A DNA stretch of 64,000 nt from CAYYYJ01 sp964631205 (GTDB lineage: Archaea; Aenigmatarchaeota; Aenigmatarchaeia; QMZP01; JACQNV01). The notes beneath the pieces are model-generated. The model did no database searches. It worked only from the letters and a program-made list of their open reading frames with translations, and had not been told where the DNA came from. Positions 39,851 through 48,002 of the stretch are shown in pieces. The stretch lies in NCBI GenBank assembly GCA_964631205.1, contig CAZVWU010000003.1:1-64000 (forward strand). Reading direction: 5' to 3'. Position 1 is the stretch's first letter; every line of letters starts with the position of its first letter. Made by a program: the position numbers and the translations under genes.

Positions 39851-40069
39851 CCTACAGAACTAATACATTACTTGATTTTTTGATTTAAATAGTTTTATGT
39901 ATTTCTTCAATTAAATAGTTTAGAGAATATATTTAGAAGAATATTCTATTTATTATAGAGTTTTATTAATATCTTTTATAAATTATATATTATAGACTCT
40001 AATAAACTGTAAAAACCGAAAGTGAGAGTTGGCAAAGGTTTATAAGTTAGGGTAGTTAACTACTACTAT

Positions 40070-40924
40070 ATGATTACAATTGATGATTTAATTGGGATAG
40101 AAGAAAGAATTAGGAAAGAGGCGATAGAAGTATTAGACGACCTGATGGCTTACAAAATTTCTGGAACACAAAAAGCAGTTATTACAGGTTATAATTGGTA
40201 CACGTCTGCTACAAAATCGGATAGCAGAGTCACATTTTCAAACATCCATGAAAGTGAGGATTACAAGAACGCGATGATAAGAGACTTGGGGAAATTGGGA
40301 TATAAACGTGGCTACCTTTTGGAAAGGATACGCGAAAAGGGCAGTATGTTTTTCTGGAGCCCTGACTATAGGACAAGAGGCTGGTCAGGCAAGATTTTAA
40401 GTGGCCTCAAAATAAAAGATTTGAGAACACGGCAATATATTAATTTAAGGAAATATAGGAAACCATTAGAAGAATATAAAGAATTTAGAGATTCCAAAGG
40501 CCATCTCATTGCAACAGATTATGGATGGGAGGTGGATATCCCTTTCAGAAAAAGGGAAAGACTATTAAGATTAGTTGATTTGTTTTTAAGAAAAGTGGGG
40601 AGCTTTGTGTACGATGAAACCGGGGAAATAATTCTCGAAGGGGCGAACCAAAAAGAATTACGGACCCCCTGGCCTGGGCCTTATACGGTTCCTGTTCTGC
40701 TTATTGGAGAATCTGCGCTAAAATATTTAAATGAACTGCCAGCCTTTGATTCGGCGACTAGATTTTCACTAGTAGAGAACAATAACGAAATTAGTTTCGT
40801 TGTTCATAAAAATTTAGAAGTTTTAAGGAATTTGCCGCATTACGAAAGGCTTATCCATATCGGATTCTCTGAAGAGAGATGCTTAGGGAACAAACCATTT
40901 TTAGGCAGAGTGGATCAGGTTTAA
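40070..40924 (+). CDS. Hypothetical orphan protein, TGYN type
   Basis: The 284-residue protein has VITGYNWYTSATKSD near residue 43 and an alpha+beta C-terminus. Comparable length and pattern to the 38070 protein suggests distant relation; the similarity is weak. It heads a possible two-gene operon with 40949. A TATA-like TTTATAAGTT precedes the ATG by about 30 bases. Confidence 0.55.
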   Translation: MITIDDLIGIEERIRKEAIEVLDDLMAYKISGTQKAVITGYNWYTSATKSDSRVTFSNIHESEDYKNAMIRDLGKLGYKRGYLLERIREKGSMFFWSPDYRTRGWSGKILSGLKIKDLRTRQYINLRKYRKPLEEYKEFRDSKGHLIATDYGWEVDIPFRKRERLLRLVDLFLRKVGSFVYDETGEIILEGANQKELRTPWPGPYTVPVLLIGESALKYLNELPAFDSATRFSLVENNNEISFVVHKNLEVLRNLPHYERLIHIGFSEERCLGNKPFLGRVDQV

Positions 40925-40948
40925 ATATACAGAATTCAAATAAAAATC

Positions 40949-41290
40949 ATGGGGGTTGATTTATTTGTAAAGGATCCTGAAGAAATTACAAAAGTAGCTG
41001 AGGTAAACGATATTATTTATAATATTGCTAAATATAGGAAATTAAAGAGGTGCGAAGAAGCCGGTGTTTTACTAATTCAAAGGAGGTCTTTTTCTGCCCT
41101 GTACATAATAACTAGCAAAGAAGAAGCTGAGGAATATCTGGCTAGGCCAATTCTGGATGAGCCCGGAGGCCGAAGAACTTGTGAATGGGGTCTTGAATTT
41201 TATTCATTAAGGTATTTTGAAGCTTTAAGAAGAAGACTCGATGGCGAAAAAAATGTCAGGCTTCCTAGGCCGAGCCACCGTAGATACTAG
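40949..41290 (+). CDS. Hypothetical protein
   Basis: A 113-residue soluble protein, alpha+beta, with a basic C-terminus. It follows the 40070 gene by 24 bases on the same strand. Not recognised. Confidence 0.5.
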   Translation: MGVDLFVKDPEEITKVAEVNDIIYNIAKYRKLKRCEEAGVLLIQRRSFSALYIITSKEEAEEYLARPILDEPGGRRTCEWGLEFYSLRYFEALRRRLDGEKNVRLPRPSHRRY

Positions 41291-41331
41291 TTTCCAGCCA
41301 CTGTTTCCTATCTTCACTTCTATTTGTTAAC

Positions 41332-41446
41332 GGCTTTGCACCTTAATTAAGGTTTTAAGCCGACTTTAAGTGCAAAATTCGTTTTTAGGTGCAGATAAAA
41401 GTTTGAGTGCAAAGCCTTTGTTACCCAAAACCTTAATAAAGGTTAG
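41332..41446. repeat. Inverted repeat pair before the 41462 gene
   Basis: GGCTTTGCAC (41332-41341) and GTGCAAAGCC (41407-41416) are exact inverted copies about 65 bases apart. Each arm is next to a palindrome: ACCTTAATTAAGGT at 41340-41353 and ACCTTAATAAAGGT at 41430-41443. The second palindrome ends about 19 bases before the ATG at 41462. It looks like a pair of operator sites able to loop, or the remnant of a small element. Confidence 0.5.
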
Positions 41447-41461
41447 AGACCAAAATATCGA

Positions 41462-42547
41462 ATGCGAAATAAAGAGCGTCTGGATGCGGAATACGGAAGG
41501 TTAGTATATACTGTTTTTGGGTCAAGGGAGGAGACAGAGAAAGAAGAGGCTGCAATCCAGGAGGTTGCTAGGTTTCTGGTGAGGGTTGGCTCCTTTGGGA
41601 CTGAGGAGTTTTACAATTTCGCAGGCAAATCCCAGAGGCTTATAGAAAAAGTTCTGAAGAGAGATGGTGTTGATATTCTGGAACTTCTTCCGCAGGCTTC
41701 AGAACAGGTGAGCGAAGAAATAGCAGGCAGGGATTTCAGTTATTTTGAGGCTGAATTAAAGAGGCTTCGGGGCAGGATGCAGGGCAGGTTGAAAAATATT
41801 GATGCCGGGCAGAACTTTTACAGCACTGCCAGTGATATAAGTCAGGATGCGGATATTGTTTTAAGGGAAATTGCTTTCTGGGCAAATGGGAAAAATTTTG
41901 GAAAATCAATGGAGAGGAAGGTTAAAAGGCTTTGTGAAGAGCTGGGAAATGAAATCGCGCAGACGGCATCTGTTTTAGCAAATTATGGCCCGCCTGAGAA
42001 GCCTGAATGGGCTGTTGAGCTGGAGGAAAGGGATGGTGGCCTCAGCTATCTCCGGAATCTGCTTAATGAAAAGATAGGGCAAGATGAAGGGGAGGTTGGC
42101 GAGAACGATTCCCATCTGGAATGGTTTTTTTTCCTGAAGGGCAGGCTGACTGGAAAAGTTTATGCAACAGTATACAAGCCAAGAGGACCTGATGTCCCTG
42201 TGGTTGATTTTAGGGCGATTGACGACTGTTTTGAACTATTGCCAGAGCATAGGGAAAAGGCTGTTGTGGATCTTGTAAATTATATGCGCTCCAAAGAATT
42301 TAGTGACATAACAGGATACAGAGGCGCAGTTGGGCTTGCCTTTTCATATCCGGTTGAAACGCGGGTTGCGTCAGGACTGAAAATCGAAAGGTGCATGTCA
42401 ACAGAAATAAAAGGCCGGCCAAGGGTTTGTTACAGGGTCGAACTGGACCCAGGCACGCCTGTTGGAAATGCTTCTGTTATTCAAGGGCAGGGCGGGATTT
42501 TTATACCAAACAAACGGGAAATTGCCAGGCATTTAAAAAGGATGTAA
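41462..42547 (+). CDS. Hypothetical protein
   Basis: A 361-residue soluble protein, mainly helical in the first 200 residues and alpha+beta in the rest (KVYATVYKPRGPDVPVVDF, ASVIQGQGGIFIPNKREI-like end). It was not recognised. The gene stands alone with the inverted repeat region as its likely promoter and repeat B immediately downstream. Confidence 0.55.
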   Translation: MRNKERLDAEYGRLVYTVFGSREETEKEEAAIQEVARFLVRVGSFGTEEFYNFAGKSQRLIEKVLKRDGVDILELLPQASEQVSEEIAGRDFSYFEAELKRLRGRMQGRLKNIDAGQNFYSTASDISQDADIVLREIAFWANGKNFGKSMERKVKRLCEELGNEIAQTASVLANYGPPEKPEWAVELEERDGGLSYLRNLLNEKIGQDEGEVGENDSHLEWFFFLKGRLTGKVYATVYKPRGPDVPVVDFRAIDDCFELLPEHREKAVVDLVNYMRSKEFSDITGYRGAVGLAFSYPVETRVASGLKIERCMSTEIKGRPRVCYRVELDPGTPVGNASVIQGQGGIFIPNKREIARHLKRM

Positions 42548-42570
42548 TTTTTCCTTGTGCCCTCAAAAAA

Positions 42571-42599
42571 TACAAACAGCTGCTTAGAAAGTTAGAATA
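42571..42599 (-). repeat. Dispersed intergenic repeat B, copy 2
   Basis: The complement matches 35036-35064 at 28 of 29 positions. It lies 24 bases after the stop codon at 42547. Both copies are downstream of genes. Confidence 0.75.
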
Positions 42600-42635
42600 A
42601 GGTCAGCATGGAATTTATGGGGCTGAAGAACTTAG

Positions 42636-43250
42636 TTATTTATCTTTTTTTATCCCCTCTTGTTCATGAAGTTTTTCTAATGCAAGATCCAAGGCGGCTA
42701 GATATTGCCTGCTATCCTCCCTCTTTTCATCTTTTTTCTCTTCCTCAGTCATTTCTCTGATCATTTTTGCTTCTTCTAAATCACAAATTATTTTGCCACG
42801 AGACATCTCCATCCCTTCTTGCCACCCAGTACTCACTTTACGGGAATTTAAACCATCTAAACCTGTATCATTGAAATAGAATTTTGCCCATGACAAATCA
42901 TCGAATCTATCATCAACACGAATAATTAATTCATCTTCCTTTCTATCAAATCCTTTTGGTGAATATTCTATCTCTAAGTATCTTCCTTTGTTAACTTCAA
43001 TCTTTGGACATAGAGAATAATTGAGACCACCTTCAGAATCACGGCCCTCAATACCATATTTCTCAACTAATTCTGCCACTTTCCTAGCCTTTTCTTTAAC
43101 TCCAGTTTGTATGTCAGCAAGTTCCTGTTTGAATTCAGGGTCGTCCATGAAATTTTTATAACCGCAACCGCCAGCAAAAGGCAAAGTCGCAGCCCCTGCT
43201 AATGTCAAGTATTGGCCTATTCTTCCTAAAATCGATGGGTTAGTTCTCAT
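42636..43250 (-). CDS. Hypothetical lipoprotein-like secreted protein
   Basis: The 204-residue protein has a signal-peptide-like N-terminus (LTLAGAATLPFAGGCGYK) with GGC as a possible lipobox, then a helical segment and a beta-rich middle (GRYLEIEYSPKGFDRKEDE). The C-terminus is a charged helix. Function unknown. Confidence 0.6.
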   Translation of the reverse strand: MRTNPSILGRIGQYLTLAGAATLPFAGGCGYKNFMDDPEFKQELADIQTGVKEKARKVAELVEKYGIEGRDSEGGLNYSLCPKIEVNKGRYLEIEYSPKGFDRKEDELIIRVDDRFDDLSWAKFYFNDTGLDGLNSRKVSTGWQEGMEMSRGKIICDLEEAKMIREMTEEEKKDEKREDSRQYLAALDLALEKLHEQEGIKKDK

Positions 43251-43335
43251 AATTATCTACTACTTTATAGTATCAAGGCTTTATAAAGCTTTCGCTTAGG
43301 TTATTACTTGCTACCTATTAAAAGTATGGTTTTTC

Positions 43336-44412
43336 CTAGGCTTTCCTCAGATAAGGCCGCTTGTCGACAAGGACTGAAAGCAGGATAAGAAGACCTCCGA
43401 GAACAACATACATCAGGAAAGATGTGACTGCCAGAGCTGGTGTGACAATCAGGTCTGCTGCGCCAAACAGGACTAGGGAGACTGCGAACCCGAAGATTGG
43501 GACTGAGAGGATACGGCCTAGGTTTTTGGCTTTTTTGTAGGCGCTTCTTCCCAGCCATCCGACAACCACAGCTGCCCAGAAAATGAAGATTGTGGATGTT
43601 ATAAAGGCTGCCGCAGCCTCAAAAACCCCCTTTTCCATAAATGGCTGTATGTACACATAACCCCTGTAAAAGCCCAAAACGCCTATTACGCCACCAAGGA
43701 TATACACAAAAAATAACGCGAACCGCCTCCTGGAAAGGGATGATTTCAGCTCATCTGAAGCCCCTGTTATCTGCTTTTCCAGCTTCAGCCATTTGATCAC
43801 AAGGAAAGCCCCGAGGAGCACAAGCACATACCTTATTCCTGCAATCCCGAAGATCCCGATCAGTATCAGTATCAGGGCAGGCAGCCCGAAAATAAGGCTG
43901 CTGAACCTTGGGTTGTCAAGGGATTCGTCCAGAAAATCCTTTATTTTGAAATAGCTTGACTCGAGCTGGTCTGCCTGCCTTACAATAATCCGCCTTATTG
44001 ATTTTATTGGAATTTTATTTTGTATAAGGGGGATTGTATGCTCGTCATCGCTGCCGTCTGTGATCAAAACAACGCCTGTGGCTTTGTATTCCTTAAGGAT
44101 GGAATCAAGCTGCCTCCCTATCTCAAATCCTGATTTAATCCCCCTATCCTTGTTGCCTGTTATTGCAGCTATTTCTATGCCTATTTTTTTATTCTCTGGT
44201 TTGCTTAACTCGTCAAATACGCGGACTGTTTCAAAAAGCGCGTTGAAATCCGTATCCTCTGGATCAGCCAATCCAAGCTTGTTTGCGGCCTTTAGGACGC
44301 TATCCCTTCCTATAATAGGCCCTTTAATGCCTGCTTTCTCGCCTAAATCATTGTCCCTATCGACAGACAGGACAAGCAGCTTCTCTTTTTTGCTTATGTT
44401 GGTTAGTTCCAT
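43336..44412 (-). CDS. DUF373-family membrane protein
   Basis: The 358-residue protein matches the archaeal DUF373 pattern: KLLVLSVDRDNDLGEKAGIKGP at the start, NPADTN-like DPEDTDFNAL, KIGIEIAAITGNKDRG, ATGVVLITDGSDDE and IIVRQADQLESSYF, then five or more membrane helices. The soluble N-terminal half probably binds a nucleotide or metal through DRDND and DGSDDE. The family is widespread in archaea but uncharacterised. Confidence 0.88.
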   Translation of the reverse strand: MELTNISKKEKLLVLSVDRDNDLGEKAGIKGPIIGRDSVLKAANKLGLADPEDTDFNALFETVRVFDELSKPENKKIGIEIAAITGNKDRGIKSGFEIGRQLDSILKEYKATGVVLITDGSDDEHTIPLIQNKIPIKSIRRIIVRQADQLESSYFKIKDFLDESLDNPRFSSLIFGLPALILILIGIFGIAGIRYVLVLLGAFLVIKWLKLEKQITGASDELKSSLSRRRFALFFVYILGGVIGVLGFYRGYVYIQPFMEKGVFEAAAAFITSTIFIFWAAVVVGWLGRSAYKKAKNLGRILSVPIFGFAVSLVLFGAADLIVTPALAVTSFLMYVVLGGLLILLSVLVDKRPYLRKA

Positions 44413-44468
44413 TATTTAAAGATACACTTAAGTTATATAAATATGCAGACAGCACAATTTACTTTTAT

Positions 44469-44678
44469 ATGCTCAGTTTCTGTATTCTGGTTTTGTTGAT
44501 ATTGGCTGCCTCTTTTGCTTTCAGCTTTCTGGCTGCAGGGCAGGAAAAATCCTATACAGAGCCTGTGGAAAGAAAAAACACGAGGATATACCCTTTTTAT
44601 GAGTTGTGGGGGTATATCGGCACTGTTGTGGCGATCATTCTTGTTATTTCTACTGTTGCATATAAGATTAAAAAATAA
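44469..44678 (+). CDS. Small two-helix membrane protein
   Basis: The 69-residue protein has two membrane helices (CILVLLILAASFAFSFLAA and YIGTVVAIILVISTVAYKI) and a short basic loop between them. It is divergent from the DUF373 gene with a TATA-like TTTATATG close to its start. Not recognised. Confidence 0.6.
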   Translation: MLSFCILVLLILAASFAFSFLAAGQEKSYTEPVERKNTRIYPFYELWGYIGTVVAIILVISTVAYKIKK

Positions 44679-44682
44679 TGCC

Positions 44683-44707
44683 AGAATTTAATTGGAGTAG
44701 GAAAGTT
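44683..44707 (-). repeat. Dispersed intergenic repeat A, copy 4 (exact, inverted)
   Basis: The complement is identical to 33904-33928 over all 25 bases. It begins four bases after the stop at 44678. A partial copy (AGAATTTAATTGGAC) follows at 44776-44790. Confidence 0.75.
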
Positions 44708-44837
44708 GTTTCAAAAAAATATTAGAACCTATAACTGGAATTGAAATTTTAAGAAAAGAAAGAAAAAGTTAAATTAGAATTTAATTGGACTTAAAAATCT
44801 GAGAGAAACAGAAACTTTAAAAAAGAAAAATTGAAAA

Positions 44838-45068
44838 TTATTTTCCAGCTAGCGATTTGTCTATTCCTGCAAGGGTGTCTGATATTTCTTTCACGTCTTT
44901 TGATGTGTCGACAACTGTTTTCTGCGCTTCTTCTGCGCTTTCTATTTTGGCTGGTGCAGCGCTTGGGCTTGCTGAGGTTTGATTCTGTGCAGGCTGCGCG
45001 CATCCTGAGACTACAACTACAGACAAGACCATTGCTAATATCGCAAAGGCTTTAATATTTATTTTCAT
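44838..45068 (-). CDS. Small lipoprotein
   Basis: The 76-residue protein is a lipoprotein (VVVSGCAQ lipobox) with a Ser/Ala/Pro-rich linker and an amphipathic C-terminal helix (ESAEEAQKTVVDTSKDVKEI). It follows the giant surface-protein gene by 19 bases on the same strand and could be anchored near it. Function unknown. Confidence 0.7.
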   Translation of the reverse strand: MKINIKAFAILAMVLSVVVVSGCAQPAQNQTSASPSAAPAKIESAEEAQKTVVDTSKDVKEISDTLAGIDKSLAGK

Positions 45069-45087
45069 AGAGACTCCTTTTTGTTAA

Positions 45088-47902
45088 TTAATGACCTCCT
45101 CCTGATGAGTGGTCTCCTGATGAAGGTGGATGGGATTCTGTTCCACTCGTGCTAGTTGTGGTAGTAGTCGTTGTAGTAGTAGTTGCTTGGGTTGTTGCAG
45201 GCTGTGTGCCAGTTGGTGCCGAGCCTAATGGGCCTGCTCCGCCTGGTGGGACTCCAAATCCACCTGGTGGGGATTGTGCGAATCCTCCAGCAGCTGTTCG
45301 CTGTTTGGTTATATAATCCCTGCATGCAAGTGGGTCTGTTATTCCAGCCTGAGCACATTCTGGCGGTAATCCTGGGAACTGTCCGCCTGGGCCTCCTGGG
45401 AATCCTCCGCCGCCGCCTCCTGGTGGACCGAATCCGCCGCCTGGGAATTTGCCTTCAGCCAACATCTTTAATCCTATCTTGGCTTCTGGTGGCATGAATT
45501 TATCAAGTTTCTCTAAACATTTCTTTGCATTTTCCTGGCTCTGTCCGCATTTTTGGCCCATTTCATCCGGGCTGCTGACTCCGAACTCTTTCATCAGCTC
45601 CTGTATCTCTTTTGGCATTCCGAACTCGCCGGCTTCAACCTTGCCTTCAACAAGGGCTGTCAGATATTCTATTGCTTCTGGCGGCAATTTGTTTATCCCG
45701 TTTGGACCGAGGACGTCAAGGCACTTCTTTGCATTTTCCTTGCTTTGCGGACATACCCTCTGGAACTGCTCAGGGCTTCTTACTTTAAATTCATCCATGA
45801 GTTTTTTGACTGACCCTTCTGTTATTCCGCCGTCTTCTGTTCCGAAGAACTCATGCTTTTTGAATTCGTCTACCATTGAACCTGTGCAGTAAGGCAGGAT
45901 TTCTTCCGGACCATCCTCAAGATCTACTTTTGGATATACAGATCCTGGGACTTTGCATGACATCGAGAGGTCATTTTCATTTCCAGGTATTTTCCCTTTG
46001 GCCTCTGCCACGCATTCGTCCCCGATCTTTTCAAAGTGGACGTTTATGCTTGGGTCTGGTTTGAATGTTGTTTCAGCGCAGCGGTTGAATCTTTTTGCAA
46101 AGTCTTTTCCTGCATCATAGCCTGCGTCTTCAGATTCTTTTGCCTTTTTCTCATCTATAACAACTTCTTCTGTTAGTCCAAGTTCAGACGGGTCTTCAGA
46201 GAGCATCACTTTTACTACATTCTTTAGCCTGACATCCTTAATTTTCCTGACCTCTAAGAGGAATTCTTTTACATCGTCTTTTGAGAGCTTATCGACATGC
46301 TCCCTTAGCTGGCTCTTTATGTCTTTGACATCTTCTTTTGCTGATTTCAGCAAGTCTGCAACAAGCTCATACCTTCTGACTTCTATTTTAAATTGCTCTT
46401 TTTCATCTCTAGTTTTTGCTTTCTTTTCATCTACTGCTAGCTGCAAACCTGTGACACCAATTGCCTTCTCACCTGCTCTCTCCCTCCAATAATTTGCTAT
46501 GCCATGCATTTTTACAACTACTTGGTCTAGGGCGACCTCCAGTTCTGCCAGTTTTGTTGCAATTTCCAATAATTCACCTACATCCGGGACATCTGTTGCC
46601 TCGTCTGGGGCAATAAACACGTCATCATCATCTGCTTCCCTTACGCAGTCAACAAAGCCTTCGAGTTTGACTATCTCCCCGCCCTCTGCTGCGCAAGCCT
46701 GATAGGCTTCTTTTGGGATCTCTTTGAAATTCTCTAAATCGTCATATTTCTCGTCAAATCTCTCATTTCTATGATAATTTAATGAACCTTTGGGCACGCA
46801 TTTTGCTGCTGGGCAGCCGCCTTCAAAGTCTATTATGCCTTCTTGTCCGCTCTTCTTGCATTTTTTAATGATTGCGTCATTTTCCTCATCACTTGAACAG
46901 CCGGCTCCCCGTGACTGGAAGAACCCGAATCCATGGCCCTCACCTTCGCCTGGGAATCCGCCGCCTGGCCCGCCTCTAAATCCTCCTTTGTGGCGGCCGT
47001 ATTCACAAACTGTTATTGGGCATCCCCTTGGGTCAGAACTCCCTTTAGGCTGGCCGCCGTCTCCTAGACATTCTATTACTATATCATTTTTGAATCCTGC
47101 GTCATCTTCTGCGCAGTTTTGCTTTTCAGCTTCGCATGTATACCTGTATCCGCCGTATGCATCTGGAATAGCCCTACAGCCTGGCGGGATGTTTTTTGGC
47201 TCCTCGCCAACTCTGCCGTGCCTGCCTCCTTCTGGTTTGGTGCATTCATTCTTGAAATGGTCAAAGTATTCGCCTTGTCCGCATCCCTTTTCCGCATTGA
47301 AATCCCTCTTGCAGTATGAATTCCCGTCCTCATTTACAAGGAATTCACCGGGGCCGCATTTTTGTCCTCCTTCCTGGAAATCAACGCATTTGCCGTCTTT
47401 GTTGTACTGCCCATATGGGCATCTCGTATCTGGTTCGAAGTGCGGTTCGCCTCCTGGTGACGGCACGCATTTTTGCTGGCCATAATCATAATATTCATTA
47501 GATCCGCACTGCTGGGGTGATGGCTGCGCTTGCGGGGAATAGGTGGATGTTACGCATGCATTTTTGGCATAATCCCAGTATTGGCCTGAAGGGCACTGCT
47601 GGGGTGATGGATAAGGGGACTGTGTGCTTGTTGAAGTTACGCAGGCATTTTTAGAAGTGTCCCAGTATTGGCCTGAAGGACAAGTATGACCGCCTGTATC
47701 TGGCACTACTACGCATTTGGTGCCATCCCAGTATTGGCCTTGAGGGCAGGTTGTTGTGGTGGTTGAAGTGGCTGTTGGTGTTGGAGAAGTCGTTGTTGTT
47801 GTGGTTGAATCAGGGACGCAGGCGCCATTCTCAAGGTGCTGGCCTGAAGGGCAGGTTGTTGTGGTGGTTGAAGTGGCTGTTGGTGTTGGAGAAGTCGTTG
47901 TT
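45088..47902 (-). CDS. Giant Cys-rich surface protein, C-terminal part (5' end in assembly gap)
   Basis: About 938 residues are visible. The N-terminal part is TTTTSPTPT linkers alternating with at least eight short Cys modules of the form CPxGQYxDxxxxxC. A central acidic region contains further cysteines, then an approximately 180-residue helical domain (LLEIATKLAELEVALDQVVVK onward), and a repeated helical C-terminal pair (MDEFKVRSPEQFQRVCPQSKENAKKCLD and a related EFGVSSPDEMGQKCGQSQENAKKCLE). The end is Gly/Pro-rich with poly-Thr and His residues. It may be the C-terminus of the protein starting at 52231; the gap prevents proof. Confidence 0.75.
47746..47902. repeat. 105-bp tandem repeat abutting the gap
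   Basis: The segment beginning at 47746 recurs at 47851 with near identity until the Ns begin; the period is 105 bases or 35 residues (one Cys module plus Thr/Pro linker). A collapsed longer array is the likely cause of the gap. Confidence 0.75.
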
Positions 47903-48002
47903 NNNNNNNNNNNNNNNNNNNNNNNNNNNNNNNNNNNNNNNNNNNNNNNNNNNNNNNNNNNNNNNNNNNNNNNNNNNNNNNNNNNNNNNNNNNNNNNNNN
48001 NN
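47903..48002. other. Assembly gap (100 Ns)
   Basis: Exactly 100 unknown bases, a conventional placeholder length. The true size, and therefore the relation of the reading frames on both sides, is unknown. Confidence 0.98.

Noticed and set aside
46790..47485. A 231-codon plus-strand frame opposite the giant Cys-rich protein
   Set aside because: Pro/Ser-rich antisense shadow of a strongly supported minus-strand gene.
47831..47902. Continuation of the 52231 frame past the gap to the left
   Set aside because: After the Ns that frame reads an out-of-phase translation of the tandem repeat; the correct frame there belongs to the 45088 part.
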